From: Acinetobacter lwoffii
Lineage (GTDB): Bacteria; Pseudomonadota; Gammaproteobacteria; Pseudomonadales; Moraxellaceae
Direction of reading: 5' to 3'
Length of the DNA stretch: 64,000 bases
NCBI RefSeq assembly: GCF_024129355.1
Contig: NZ_JAMXXP010000006.1
Span: 62,001-126,000 of the forward strand
The notes below the pieces were generated by a model. The model was not told the DNA's origin. It saw only the letters and a list, made by a program, of their open reading frames with translations, and made no database searches. The stretch's first letter is position 1; every line of letters begins with the position of its first letter. The position numbers and the translations under genes were made by a program. Shown piece by piece: positions 30,727 to 40,034 of this stretch.

Positions 30727-31121
30727 AACCGTCCCTTTTTAATTTTATCGTTATTCAAGCAATCATTGCTTTTCTAGAGTGATGTAGCCCACACCATCAG
30801 ACGTTTTAAAATAAAATACATTCTTAGCCTTGAGTGGCTGAGCCATTTTTCTTTTGAAGAAGTGGTATTTTTTCACTTCAGAGGTCTAAAACCATGTCAT
30901 TTGAGGACATGCAGGACAGGAGGGATTTACATTGTAAGTATATGTTTTATTGACAGATGTATTTAAATAAAAAGTCTTTGAAATAATTGAAATTTTTCTA
31001 AATTGTTTTGTGTAAATACGAAATATTTGGAAACAACTATAAAAGATCATTTTGAGAAAAAATATAAAGTTATCAAAAGGGCATTTATAAAAAAGCCATC
31101 AACAGGTGATGGCTTTTAGGC
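30727..31121. other. Intergenic region between lipase and foldase genes
   Basis: 395 AT-rich bases. The foldase terminator is at 31089-31117, and the lipase promoter must lie nearer 30727; I cannot name its boxes. No open frame of note is present. Confidence 0.5.
31089..31117 (-). terminator. Terminator after the lipase foldase gene
   Basis: AAAAGCCATCA and TGATGGCTTTT form a stem with a 5-base loop just after the foldase stop. Lipase and foldase may therefore be transcribed separately. Confidence 0.7.
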
Positions 31122-32150
31122 TTAGTCAGCAAAGGGCAGCTTGGCTCCCTGATCATGAACCTGTTCAAAGGTTTCTACCCGCAGCTGTTCTTGCGGTGTA
31201 TTAAAATGTTTGCTGCGAAGCTGGGCAATGGCTTGCTGTTTGGCAGTATCGGACATGCCGGACTGGATAATCTGATCCCGTTCATCTAAATAGCCCGTCA
31301 CCCGTTTTTTCCAGTCGCTGCGTTGTACATCCAGTTGTTCCAGTCGTTGTGTCGCTTCAGTACCGACCAGATTAATCCGCATTTGCCGGATTTCATCACG
31401 GGAACCGCCACGGGCTTTAATATCAGCGGTGAGTTTGCGCAGGTCTTCCAGTTTATTCAGTTGTTCCAGATTTTCCTGCCAGTCCTGCGGGAGTTGCTGA
31501 AACAGTGCTTTGAGCTTTTGGGCTTTTTCAGTTTCCGTTAAGCTTTTGTCTGCCAGTATGCTCATCCGGTCCAGGGTATATTCATGATAGGCATCTTCTG
31601 TGCCGAACAAGCCTTCAATCTCATACTTGGAAAAGTACTGCTGGCGCAAATTCTGGGTACTGTTATAGATACTGCGATAATAGGCAGGATCTTCCTGATT
31701 CAGCCCTGCCGGTACAGTGAGCTGGCCCAAACCCTGACGGTACTGGATATAACGATCCCATAAATCCAGAATTTGCGAAAGTACCGGTTCTTTATGATTC
31801 TGGCGAATATAGGCTTTAAAATCCTGCTGGATCTGCTGCAGATTTTTTTCACCGAACTGGGTAATAAAATATTCAAAACAGTTGCGGGTCTGTTCATTCA
31901 CAATCAGACGATTGCTGGCATCTAACTGCATCTGACAATTAATTTCGGTATCTTGCTGACTGGCACTGGGGAAAGCTGCATTGGCAGGGCCATTGACCAA
32001 GAGCGCGGTTTGCTCTGCCTGAGTTTCAGTTAAAGGCATTTTTGTCCCAGTATCCGCCTGAGTATTTTCTTTTGGGGACAGCCATAAGATCAGTGTGAGT
32101 ATGCACAGCACCAACAAAGTCAGAATGATCCATATTTTATATTTCTGCAT
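31122..32150 (-). CDS. lifO: Lipase-specific foldase
   Basis: 342 residues. One N-terminal transmembrane segment (IWIILTLLVLCILTLILWL) anchors it in the inner membrane; the rest is a periplasmic, helix-rich domain. The foldase signature RxxFDY(F/C)xT/S appears as RNCFEYFIT near residue 103. Such foldases fold secreted lipases before type II export. It lies upstream of three lipase genes on the same strand; its own terminator stands between. Confidence 0.9.
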   Translation of the reverse strand: MQKYKIWIILTLLVLCILTLILWLSPKENTQADTGTKMPLTETQAEQTALLVNGPANAAFPSASQQDTEINCQMQLDASNRLIVNEQTRNCFEYFITQFGEKNLQQIQQDFKAYIRQNHKEPVLSQILDLWDRYIQYRQGLGQLTVPAGLNQEDPAYYRSIYNSTQNLRQQYFSKYEIEGLFGTEDAYHEYTLDRMSILADKSLTETEKAQKLKALFQQLPQDWQENLEQLNKLEDLRKLTADIKARGGSRDEIRQMRINLVGTEATQRLEQLDVQRSDWKKRVTGYLDERDQIIQSGMSDTAKQQAIAQLRSKHFNTPQEQLRVETFEQVHDQGAKLPFAD

Positions 32151-32332
32151 ATCCTATGCACCTATTTTCTCGTTATTTCATTATTTTTAGATAGTTAAGC
32201 TTTTTTAAAAGCGTTGAATTGTTCAAACCGGCTCAATATGCCATAAAAATCATTAGAAACTATAGAAAAGTTGTAAATCCTCTCGCAGGGTTTTACCATG
32301 GCGCCAATTTATAAAATGTCTGATTTTTTGCC

Positions 32333-33238
32333 ATGAAAGCATCATCTCCTAAAATTCAGCGTCGTCATCTTAGTGGTGTCTTCCTGCTCAATAAACCTTT
32401 GGGTATCAGTTCTAATGCCGCATTGCAAAGAGTCCGCTGGTTGTACCGTGCACAAAAAGCCGGCCATACCGGTGCGCTGGATCCGCTGGCATCCGGTTTA
32501 TTGCCTGTGTGTTTGGGGGAGGCGACCAAGTTTTCGCATTATTTATTAGATTCGGTCAAGCGTTATCAGACGACCGTATTTTTGGGGCATAGCACCACCA
32601 CGGGTGATGTGGAAGGCGAAGTGCTTCTGGAAAAAGCAGTTCCTGAACTCTCGGAAGCCTTGATTCAGGACACATTGGCACAGTTTATCGGGGATATCCA
32701 GCAAGTGCCGCCGATGTATTCTGCCTTGAAAAAAGAAGGCCGTCCTTTATACGAACTGGCGCGCAAAGGTATCGAGATTGAACGTGAAGCACGTCCGATT
32801 ATCATTTTAGCGATTGAGCTTTTATCCTTTACGGAGAACAGTATCACGCTGGATATTACCTGTTCTAAAGGCACTTATATCCGGGTATTGGGTGAAGATA
32901 TTGCCAAAGTGCTGGGAACTTATGGCCATCTGACTTATCTGCACCGCATCAAAACCGGTCATTTTGATTTGATTCCGAGTTATACCATTGAATATCTGGA
33001 AAGCCTGAGCGAAGCAGAGCGTGACGCACTGTTGTTGCCGGCCTATGCACCGGTTGATCATTTTCCAAAAGTGCAGGTACCCGAAGGTCGTGCAGAATAT
33101 TTTAGCCGCGGCATGGAAAGCAATATCGAACATGAAGCGGCTGAACAGGTACTGGTTTTTGATGGCGAGAAATGTCTGGGGCTGGCAGAAATCACCGACA
33201 AAAAACGTCTGGTACCCAAACGCGTCCTGAACCTCTAA
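32333..33238 (+). CDS. truB: tRNA pseudouridine-55 synthase
   Basis: 301 residues. Catalytic Asp50 is in [32 protein letters not shown] and [16 protein letters not shown] are further family motifs. TruB makes pseudouridine 55 in the T loop of tRNA. It overlaps no neighbour; the TSUP gene starts 12 bases after its stop, so the two are likely co-transcribed. Confidence 0.97.
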   Translation: MKASSPKIQRRHLSGVFLLNKPLGISSNAALQRVRWLYRAQKAGHTGALDPLASGLLPVCLGEATKFSHYLLDSVKRYQTTVFLGHSTTTGDVEGEVLLEKAVPELSEALIQDTLAQFIGDIQQVPPMYSALKKEGRPLYELARKGIEIEREARPIIILAIELLSFTENSITLDITCSKGTYIRVLGEDIAKVLGTYGHLTYLHRIKTGHFDLIPSYTIEYLESLSEAERDALLLPAYAPVDHFPKVQVPEGRAEYFSRGMESNIEHEAAEQVLVFDGEKCLGLAEITDKKRLVPKRVLNL

Positions 33239-33250
33239 TCGAGTCAATAT

Positions 33251-34015
33251 ATGGAAATTGAGATCATCATCAGTCTGGTTGTCTTTGCATTTTTTGCAGG
33301 GGCGATTGATGCTGCCGTGGGCGGTGGTGGTCTGATCCAGATCCCGGCAATTATGGGGAGTTTACCGCATTTACAGCCTGCTACGGTCTTTGGCACCAAT
33401 AAACTCGCGTCCATTTGTGGTACCGCTTCTGCGGCATTTTCCTATCTGCGTCAGGTAAAACTGCCCTGGTTGCTCTTAGGCGTGATTGCACTATGCAGTT
33501 TTGTCAGTTCTTTTATTGGTGCAGCCAGTGTTACGCTAATTCCAGTCGAGATCCTTAAGCCTTTTGTGCTGGTCATGTTGATCGTGATCGCAATCTATAC
33601 CTTAATGAAAAAACAGTTTGGCCAAGTGCATACCGAACAAAAACTGAATCGGAAAATGCTGATTCTGGCTGCCTTGGGTAGTCTGGCGATAGGCTTTTAT
33701 GATGGTATCTTTGGTCCGGGCACCGGCAGTTTCTTTATTTTCTTTTTTATTCGCTATTTAAGCGTCGACTTCCTGCATGCATCGGCCTTATCGAAAATTG
33801 CCAATTTCACCACCAACCTGGCCGCCTTAAGCTTTTTTATTCCCAGTGGCAATGTGCTGTTTATGGTCGGGGCAATGATGGCGGTAGCCAATATTTGTGG
33901 TTCCTTGGTCGGGGTACGTTTGGCATTTAAATATGGCAGTGGTTTTATCCGGATTTTATTCCTGATTCTGGTCAGTCTGCTGATTTGCCGGATGGCATAC
34001 CAGATGTTTTTTTAG
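33251..34015 (+). CDS. TSUP family membrane permease (TauE/SafE type)
   Basis: 254 residues with about eight hydrophobic segments. AVGGGGLIQIP near residue 22 and GFYDGIFGPGTGSFFIF near 142 are the two repeat signatures of the TauE/SafE family. Members export or import sulfur-containing anions and other small organic acids; the substrate here cannot be read. It directly follows truB. Confidence 0.88.
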   Translation: MEIEIIISLVVFAFFAGAIDAAVGGGGLIQIPAIMGSLPHLQPATVFGTNKLASICGTASAAFSYLRQVKLPWLLLGVIALCSFVSSFIGAASVTLIPVEILKPFVLVMLIVIAIYTLMKKQFGQVHTEQKLNRKMLILAALGSLAIGFYDGIFGPGTGSFFIFFFIRYLSVDFLHASALSKIANFTTNLAALSFFIPSGNVLFMVGAMMAVANICGSLVGVRLAFKYGSGFIRILFLILVSLLICRMAYQMFF

Positions 34016-34149
34016 ATATAAACCCGATGTAAATCATTCTCGATATTAAAATTTCTTAACAAATCACTGTATAAACTGCGTCTGAACCTGTTCTGAAAAT
34101 CTTCTAGAATCAATGATATGAAAAATAAAACAATCGGAGAAATATCGGA

Positions 34150-34617
34150 ATGACGACTATTTTTGAAGCATTAAGAGAAAGTCATGAGATTCAGCGTGAT
34201 CTTGCAGAAAAACTATTACAGACTTCCGGGGATACACCAGAACGCCGCGAGCTGTTCAAGCAACTGAAAAATGAATTATTTGCGCATGAGGCTGCGGAAG
34301 ACCGTTATTTTTATATTCCCTTGATGATGACCGATTCGGGCCTGAATATTACCCGCCATGCCTTGGCCGAACATCATGAAATGGACGAAATGATTGAGGA
34401 ATTAACTGCAACTGAATTGAGTAATCCGGGCTGGATTGCCATGGCCAAAAAACTTTCCGAAAAGGTGCATCATCACTTAAAAGAAGAGGAACATGGTTTC
34501 TTCCAGCAAGCTGGTAAAATTCTGGATGAAGAGCAGAAGACCGTTTTAGCAGTGCAGTACAAGAATGAATACCAGCGTTATAAAGATATGAAAAAAGATA
34601 TGCTGGTACAAAGCTAA
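34150..34617 (+). CDS. Hemerythrin domain-containing protein
   Basis: 155 residues, all helical. Metal-ligand histidines and glutamates are in ESHEIQRDL (N-terminal), AHEAAEDRYFYIPL, LAEHHEMDEMIEEL and KVHHHLKEEEHGFF. Such HHE proteins bind a di-iron site and sense or store oxygen, NO or iron. CGGAG stands about 12 bases before the ATG. It is single, with AT-rich DNA on both sides. Confidence 0.9.
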   Translation: MTTIFEALRESHEIQRDLAEKLLQTSGDTPERRELFKQLKNELFAHEAAEDRYFYIPLMMTDSGLNITRHALAEHHEMDEMIEELTATELSNPGWIAMAKKLSEKVHHHLKEEEHGFFQQAGKILDEEQKTVLAVQYKNEYQRYKDMKKDMLVQS

Positions 34618-35025
34618 ACATCGAACAGCTGACATTTGATTAGCTACTTTTCCATAATTTATAACTCAAATTAGATGTTTGAGTTAATCGTTATGCATGT
34701 TTAGCTTTAGAAGCTGTACAGCCTCATTTTCTTAAAAATTTAAATGCTTTTGTGTAGGCAATCTCCCTACTTTGGAAAGACCCAAAGTAGGCAAAAGTCT
34801 TTTGTTACCCATACACGACGTCCTGTCGTGATGGGTAACATGTGGCATCCTTGCCACACTCGCATATCAAAAATATCTTCACTGCAACTCTGGCATCTGA
34901 TCATCTTTTTATCTGGAGATATGGGATTTTTATCCATTCATTTCTTCTTTGGATTTATCTCAAAGGAAGAAAGTGAAAGAATTAATGCAAATATTTAGTC
35001 AGTTGTTTAGATTCTAATCAGCCTT
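34618..35025. other. Intergenic region with structured repeat
   Basis: 408 bases without a convincing gene. It holds three perfect hairpins in a row (34767-34858), described separately. An 84-codon open frame crosses them but is not supported as a gene. Confidence 0.6.
34767..34858. repeat. Triple-hairpin intergenic repeat
   Basis: Hairpin 1 pairs CTACTTTGG with CCAAAGTAG (34767-34790). Hairpin 2 pairs GTTACCCAT-A-CACGAC with GTCGTG-ATGGGTAAC (34804-34839) with one bulged base. Hairpin 3 pairs TGTGGCA with TGCCACA (34841-34858). This kind of compound palindrome is typical of dispersed intergenic repeats. Confidence 0.7.
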
Positions 35026-35904
35026 TTAGGCATTCTTTTCTGCTGATCCTTGACGGGCGGCACGTACGGTCACACCGACGGAGGCCAGCATGATACAGAC
35101 TAATGCTACCGTCTGAAGAAGCGTAATTTTTTCGCCCAATAGTATAAAACCGGTTAGTGCAGCCAAGGCGGGAGACAGGCTGGACAGGGTGCCATAGCTG
35201 GTCTTGTTTAAATGCTGCAAAGCTTTTAAGTCTAGCGCATATGGAATTGCTGTGGCCAGCACTGCAATGATAATCGCCTTGCCCCAATACTGGGTATCAA
35301 TCAGCGCTGGTGCATTGTTATAGAGCCCAATCGGAAGCAGACACAGAGCTGAAATGCTAATTGCAATGGTCAGCGCATGCATGCCGATATTTTGCTGCAC
35401 TACACGTTGCCCGAAGAAAATATACAGTGCCCAACATAAACCCGCACCTAAAGCACAGGCGGCGCCCAGAAGGTCGAAATTACTACTATTGGCCTGTCCC
35501 CATGGCACCATTAACGCAATGCCTAAAATGGCCATCAATACCCAAATATAATCACTACGATGTTTGATCGAGAGCAGGGCCAGACCCAAAGGACCAATAA
35601 ACTCCAGACCGACTGCAATTCCCTGCGGTAATCTTCCCAGAGACAGATAGAATAAAATATTCATGACCCCTAAAGCGGCGCTATAGCAGAGTAAATCCCG
35701 CCATTTCAAAAAAGGCAACCGCTGAATGATTTTCCAGGAACGGAACATTACTCCAACAATAATTGCTGCAAAGCACAGCCTTAAAATGGTCACAGTGACC
35801 GGATCCAGCACACTAAACAGCTGTTTGGCAAAAGATGCACTGATCTGGTAGGAGGTCATGGATAAGACCATGAACAATACGGCAAGGAGTTGGACGTTTG
35901 GCAT
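35026..35904 (-). CDS. EamA/RhtA-type transporter
   Basis: 292 residues from ATG 35904; a TTG 129 bases upstream would add 43 residues that look non-native. Ten hydrophobic segments in two EamA repeats are visible: SYQISASFAKQLF, FYLSLGRLPQGIAVGLEFIGPLGLAL and GAGLCWALYIFFGQRV. RhtA-type members export threonine, homoserine and other amino acids; the substrate is not certain here. The gene at 37456-38322 is a paralogue on the same strand. Confidence 0.88.
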   Translation of the reverse strand: MPNVQLLAVLFMVLSMTSYQISASFAKQLFSVLDPVTVTILRLCFAAIIVGVMFRSWKIIQRLPFLKWRDLLCYSAALGVMNILFYLSLGRLPQGIAVGLEFIGPLGLALLSIKHRSDYIWVLMAILGIALMVPWGQANSSNFDLLGAACALGAGLCWALYIFFGQRVVQQNIGMHALTIAISISALCLLPIGLYNNAPALIDTQYWGKAIIIAVLATAIPYALDLKALQHLNKTSYGTLSSLSPALAALTGFILLGEKITLLQTVALVCIMLASVGVTVRAARQGSAEKNA

Positions 35905-36268
35905 GGAAGCAGCTTCTACCCAGAGCGGGTGAAAATGAGAAATAGGGCAAAGTGAAATTATAGCAAACTGGTTAATTTTTAATGAGTAGGGCAAGGAAAT
36001 ATTTTGCCGAGGCGAACTTAAATTTTGATTCAATCAAGTTAAATTTTAGCCGGATCAAATATCTAAAGATTTTAAATTCAAAGTTAATCTTCTATGTAAT
36101 TGCGGTTACAAATTAATCAATTTTTAAATTGATCTTGTTTTTATATTTATTAAAATATCTTAGACCTCGTGATTCGGGTTAGTTTTAAAATAACAATGAA
36201 AACATCTTAGATCCCGTGTTTCGGGACAGCATTAAAATAACAATATCAAATAATTAAGGTAGATAATA
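35905..36268. other. Intergenic region upstream of the lipoprotein gene
   Basis: 364 AT-rich bases. Upstream signals for the RhtA-like gene (minus) and the lipoprotein gene (plus) lie here. The clear feature is the 41-base direct repeat at 36157-36244. Confidence 0.55.
36157..36244 (+). repeat. Two 41-base direct repeats, 47-base period
   Basis: Copy 1 is 36157-36197 and copy 2 is 36204-36244, in the same orientation. Both begin ATCTTAGA, share CCGTG or CTCGTG then TTCGGG, and end TTAAAATAACAAT. Copy 2 contains the small stem CCCG/CGGG. They lie just before the lipoprotein start, with the second copy ending 25 bases upstream of the ATG. Confidence 0.75.
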
Positions 36269-37402
36269 ATGAAATTAAGAATACTCTCTTGCGCCATTTT
36301 TAGCTGCATGCTGGCAGCATGTGGTGGTGGTTCCGATAGTTCTGATAATAATGGACCAGTCACTAGTCAACCGGCACCCACCAATCCTGGAACCCCGGGT
36401 GATGGAGCATCAGACACCATTTCGGAATTCTATAACTATCAATTCAACTTACCGAATATTGATGGATCAGAGATGGAATCGCAAAAACTTCTGTTAGCCA
36501 GTCATAAAAATAAAATTACTGACGGCATATTATATGCGGATGATAACAGCGCTGTTGATACTGAATATGCGATTGAAGAGGATATGGTTTTTCCAATTTA
36601 TGTCACAGAGCAAGGCGTGTTCCCTACAGATCGTACACTTACGACATTAGGTTATAAGCTAGAAAAAATATTAGAAAATACGACGACTCAATTTAAAAGT
36701 CGTCCTGTGACGATACCGGAGAACAATATCAGCAATCATCGACACATAGCGTGGTATGACTTATCAGGGAAAGCATTAACTGAACGTACCAATATTGCTG
36801 TGGTGAAAATGTATGATGATTCTGCGACCAGAGTGTTCTTTAACAGTGATAATACGACAGCTGAGCGTAAATACTATAATGAGTTTGCAACCAGTTTTGT
36901 CGATTTGCAAAAGGCCCGCAAATTCCCGAATGGATCTAAATGTTTCCGTCTTCTGGCTGAACATCCTGAAGAAGAATATATTGAATTTGATCCGGAAGTA
37001 AAAACTGGCTTTAGCACACTTGCTGAATGGCAGGCACAGCAGTCTGTCCAAGAAATGGCAAAAACGATTCTAGATGGCACGATGGCTAACTTGAAATATA
37101 AAAAGGCAGAATATAAAGACGATGCTATGCAATATTACAAATATTTCGGTGCGATCGAATATCAAGGTGGAATTTATTCAGTTGATTTCTCGGAACATGG
37201 GGAACATATTGATCACGACGACTATATTGCTCAATCAAGACAGGCTGCCTTGGATGACTTGAATCAACAAGAAGGTGTAACTTCTTTAATGATCAAATGG
37301 ACGGAATATATGTATGATCAGCTTGCCTCTGGATGTGATGGCTATAATGCGACAGCAGCGACTGTATTAAATACTGCGATTAAAGACGCAACACCACGTT
37401 AA
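36269..37402 (+). CDS. Putative lipoprotein of unknown function
   Basis: 377 residues. Lipobox LAAC (Cys18) follows a signal peptide; a Gly/Ser/Asn/Pro linker to about residue 50 leads to a soluble domain. I do not recognise the domain; it is rich in Asp, Glu and Tyr, with motifs such as YDLSGKALTERTNIA and GHGEHIDHDDYIAQS-like segments and two cysteines late in the protein (SKCFR, ASGCDG). It sits between two RhtA-like exporters on the other strand. AAGG stands before the ATG. Its function is open. Confidence 0.8.
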   Translation: MKLRILSCAIFSCMLAACGGGSDSSDNNGPVTSQPAPTNPGTPGDGASDTISEFYNYQFNLPNIDGSEMESQKLLLASHKNKITDGILYADDNSAVDTEYAIEEDMVFPIYVTEQGVFPTDRTLTTLGYKLEKILENTTTQFKSRPVTIPENNISNHRHIAWYDLSGKALTERTNIAVVKMYDDSATRVFFNSDNTTAERKYYNEFATSFVDLQKARKFPNGSKCFRLLAEHPEEEYIEFDPEVKTGFSTLAEWQAQQSVQEMAKTILDGTMANLKYKKAEYKDDAMQYYKYFGAIEYQGGIYSVDFSEHGEHIDHDDYIAQSRQAALDDLNQQEGVTSLMIKWTEYMYDQLASGCDGYNATAATVLNTAIKDATPR

Positions 37403-37422
37403 AATTTGAAAATAAGTGATCT

Positions 37423-37453
37423 TAAATAAAGGCGCTCTAGCGCCTTTATTTTT
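37423..37453. terminator. Bidirectional terminator between lipoprotein and RhtA-like gene
   Basis: AAATAAAGGCGC and GCGCCTTTATTT form a stem around TCTA between two convergent genes. Confidence 0.88.
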
Positions 37454-37455
37454 AT

Positions 37456-38322
37456 TCAAGATTTCTGTCTTTGGGTCGTCACCGTACAACCCACTGAAGC
37501 ACTGATAATCGTGGCCAATGCCAGCCACTGCGTCCACAACAAGGTTTCCCCCAAGAATACAAAACCTGACAGCGCGGCAATAGCGGGTTCCAGACTCATC
37601 AAGGTGCCGAAACTGAGTGCGCTTAAATTACGCAGTGCGATCATTTCCAGAGTGAAAGGCAGGGCACTGGCCAGTACTGCCAAAGCCACAAAATACAGCA
37701 AACTCATCGGTTCAAAAGTATGTGCCGGCATGCCTGCAAAGAGCGCAATCGGCATCAAAACCAGCATACCGACAAACATGCCCAAGCATACAGTATGATT
37801 GCCAGAAACGTCTGAAGGTCTTTGGCCGGCAACGATATATAAGGCCCAGCAAGCACCGGCACCTAGGGCAAATGCAATCCCGATCGGGTCAAGCGGCTGG
37901 GCAGCCTGATCAAAAGGGAATAGCAGAACCAGGCCCAGAATCGCCAGACCGACCCAGACAAAGTCGAATTTTTGCCGCGCATAAAACAGGGCAACACTTA
38001 AGGGGCCAATAAATTCAAAAGAGACAGCAATTCCCAGCGGCAGGCGATCAATCGACAGGTAAAACAGTAGATTCATGCCAGCTAGGGCAAGGCCATAACT
38101 GATAATGGCCGGCCACTTGATCTGTCTGAAATGGATTTTCCAAATTTTAAAAATCAGTGCCAAAATCATAGCGCCTAACAGCAGACGCATTGCGGAAACA
38201 GTCAGAATGGGAAATTGACCGAACAGATATTTGGCAAAGGAACCACTACTTTGCATACTGATCATGGCGATCAACAGAATCAGCGGCGCTTGCACCATCG
38301 GTGCAATTTTAAAATTCAGCAT
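37456..38322 (-). CDS. EamA/RhtA-type transporter (paralogue)
   Basis: 288 residues with ten hydrophobic segments. It aligns well with the gene at 35026-35904: SMQSSGSFAKYLF, FYLSIDRLPLGIAVSFEFIGPLSVALF, GAGACWALYIVAGQR and SFGTLMSLEPAIAALSGFVFLGE. The type is that of amino-acid exporters such as RhtA. It ends 54 bases from the convergent lipoprotein gene with a shared terminator. The product's substrate is unknown. Confidence 0.88.
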   Translation of the reverse strand: MLNFKIAPMVQAPLILLIAMISMQSSGSFAKYLFGQFPILTVSAMRLLLGAMILALIFKIWKIHFRQIKWPAIISYGLALAGMNLLFYLSIDRLPLGIAVSFEFIGPLSVALFYARQKFDFVWVGLAILGLVLLFPFDQAAQPLDPIGIAFALGAGACWALYIVAGQRPSDVSGNHTVCLGMFVGMLVLMPIALFAGMPAHTFEPMSLLYFVALAVLASALPFTLEMIALRNLSALSFGTLMSLEPAIAALSGFVFLGETLLWTQWLALATIISASVGCTVTTQRQKS

Positions 38323-38404
38323 GACTAAATAGGTTTCGATTTCTCGAATAGCGGAAGAGCAGCATAAGCTGAAAAAGGTATTAAAAATACAAACCTTAAA
38401 AACA

Positions 38405-38435
38405 AAAAACCACAGCCCGAGAGCTGTGGTTTTTC
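38405..38435 (-). terminator. Terminator after serA
   Basis: AAAACCACAGC and GCTGTGGTTTTT form a stem with a 6-base loop just downstream of the serA stop. Confidence 0.88.
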
Positions 38436-38447
38436 TACAATATTGAA

Positions 38448-39680
38448 TTAGAACAATACGCGTGCGCGGATTGTACCTTCAACATTCGAAAGCATATCAA
38501 GTGCTTCATGAGATGCAGCAGCATCGACATCCATCACCAGGTAACCGACATCGCCTTTAGTCATCAGTGACTGACCAGAGATGTTGATGCCTTGTTCAGC
38601 AAACAGGTTGTTGATTTTAGACAATACGCCCGGAATATTTTGATGGATGTGCAGTAAACGGTGTTTGCCTTCAGTCAATGGCAATGCAATTTCTGGGAAG
38701 TTCACCGCAGAAAGCGTCATACCCTTGTCAGAGTAAGCTACAAATTTCTCAGCGACTTCCAGACCGATGTTCGCTTGCGCTTCCATGGTCGAACCACCCA
38801 CGTGTGGAGTCAGAATCACGTTTGGCAGGTTACGTAGTGGAGAAACGAATTCTTCACCATTGGCTTTCGGCTCTTTCGGGAATACGTCGACCGCAGCACC
38901 CGCAATGTGACCAGACTTGATCGCATCTGCCAGATCTTCAATTACGACACATGTACCACGTGCCGCGTTGATGAAGATTGAACCTTCTTTCATTTGCGCG
39001 AACTGATCTTTGGTCATGAAGTTACGTGTAGACGGAACATCAGGAACGTGTAGAGAAACCACATCGGCATTTGCCAAAAGTTCGCCCAAGCTACCGACTT
39101 GACGTGCATTACCTAAAGGCAATTTAGTCACTGTATCGAAATAGATCACTTTCATACCCATGCTTTCAGCAAGTACAGAAAGTTGTGAACCAATTGAACC
39201 GTAACCTACGATACCTAAAGTTTTACCACGTGTTTCGAACGAACCAACTGCAGATTTGTTCCAGCCGCCTGTGTGTGTATCTGCTGATTTTTCAGGTACA
39301 CGGCGAAGGAGAAGAATTGCTTCAGCAAGTACAAGTTCAGCGACTGAACGCGTATTTGAGTAAGGTGCGTTAAAGACTGGAATACCGCGACGCATTGCAG
39401 CGTCCAGGTTCACCTGGTTGGTACCAATACAGAAACAACCGACAGCAATCAGTTTGTTCGCAGCTTCAAAGACTTCTTCAGTCAATTGAGTACGGGAACG
39501 AATACCGATGAAGTGAGCATCTTTAATCGCTTCTTTCAACGCTTCACCCTCAAGCGCAGTCTTACGATAATCGATGTTGGTATATCCAGCAGCATTTAGA
39601 GTGTCGATTGCATTCTGGTGAACGCCTTCTAACAACAAGAAACGGATTTTATCTTTAGGTAGAGATAGATGTTGGCTCAT
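38448..39680 (-). CDS. serA: D-3-phosphoglycerate dehydrogenase
   Basis: 410 residues, as in E. coli SerA. NAD-binding Rossmann motif GIVGYGSIGSQLSVLAESMG, catalytic-loop residues in INAARGTCVVIEDL and PHVGGSTMEAQ, and a C-terminal ACT domain for serine feedback (HIHQNIPGVLSKINNLFAE...VMDVD). It oxidises 3-phosphoglycerate in serine synthesis and can also reduce 2-oxoglutarate to D-2-hydroxyglutarate. A D-2-hydroxyglutarate-dehydrogenase-like gene is divergent from it. Confidence 0.97.
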   Translation of the reverse strand: MSQHLSLPKDKIRFLLLEGVHQNAIDTLNAAGYTNIDYRKTALEGEALKEAIKDAHFIGIRSRTQLTEEVFEAANKLIAVGCFCIGTNQVNLDAAMRRGIPVFNAPYSNTRSVAELVLAEAILLLRRVPEKSADTHTGGWNKSAVGSFETRGKTLGIVGYGSIGSQLSVLAESMGMKVIYFDTVTKLPLGNARQVGSLGELLANADVVSLHVPDVPSTRNFMTKDQFAQMKEGSIFINAARGTCVVIEDLADAIKSGHIAGAAVDVFPKEPKANGEEFVSPLRNLPNVILTPHVGGSTMEAQANIGLEVAEKFVAYSDKGMTLSAVNFPEIALPLTEGKHRLLHIHQNIPGVLSKINNLFAEQGINISGQSLMTKGDVGYLVMDVDAAASHEALDMLSNVEGTIRARVLF

Positions 39681-40034
39681 TACGGCTCCGCTACAAAGGC
39701 CAAATTTAGTCGCGGTATAATAGCACAGGAAAAGCGCACTTATACATTTCCTTAATGACGCTCACATCAGCTATTCTGGCAAGATATATTGATAATAATG
39801 ATCATGGTGTTTGATTTAAATCTGCATTTTCAAAGGTATATTATCAAAATTGTCATTTTTCGCGGGAAACACCAAAAAATAGCTTATAATATTGCGCCAT
39901 GCTTTTAAAGCAGCGTGATCCGGTGCTTTAATAACCATGTTTCGCCTGATTTGTATCCATGTTTTTATGCATAAAAAATGTGCAAATGAACCAGCGAAGT
40001 CTCTCTTGTTTAAATCATGCTAGGTCTGCAAACG
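39681..40034. other. Divergent promoter region serA / FAD oxidoreductase
   Basis: 354 bases. A TATAAT box at 39885-39890 on the plus strand may serve the FAD gene. A Fur-like stretch GATAATAATGATCATGGTG occupies 39791-39809 (14 of 19 consensus bases), which may be chance in AT-rich DNA. No gene is present. Confidence 0.45.

Noticed and set aside
34744..34998. 84-codon open frame in the 34.6-35.0 kb gap
   Set aside because: It crosses three perfect hairpins and has no domain or ribosome binding site; treated as a repeat region.
36034..36156. CRISPR-like repeats near the lipoprotein
   Set aside because: Only two copies with 6 bases between them; no array structure and no cas genes.
39791..39809. 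Fur box between serA and the FAD oxidase
   Set aside because: 14 of 19 bases match, but the gap is AT-rich and neither gene is a usual Fur target; mentioned only as a hint.
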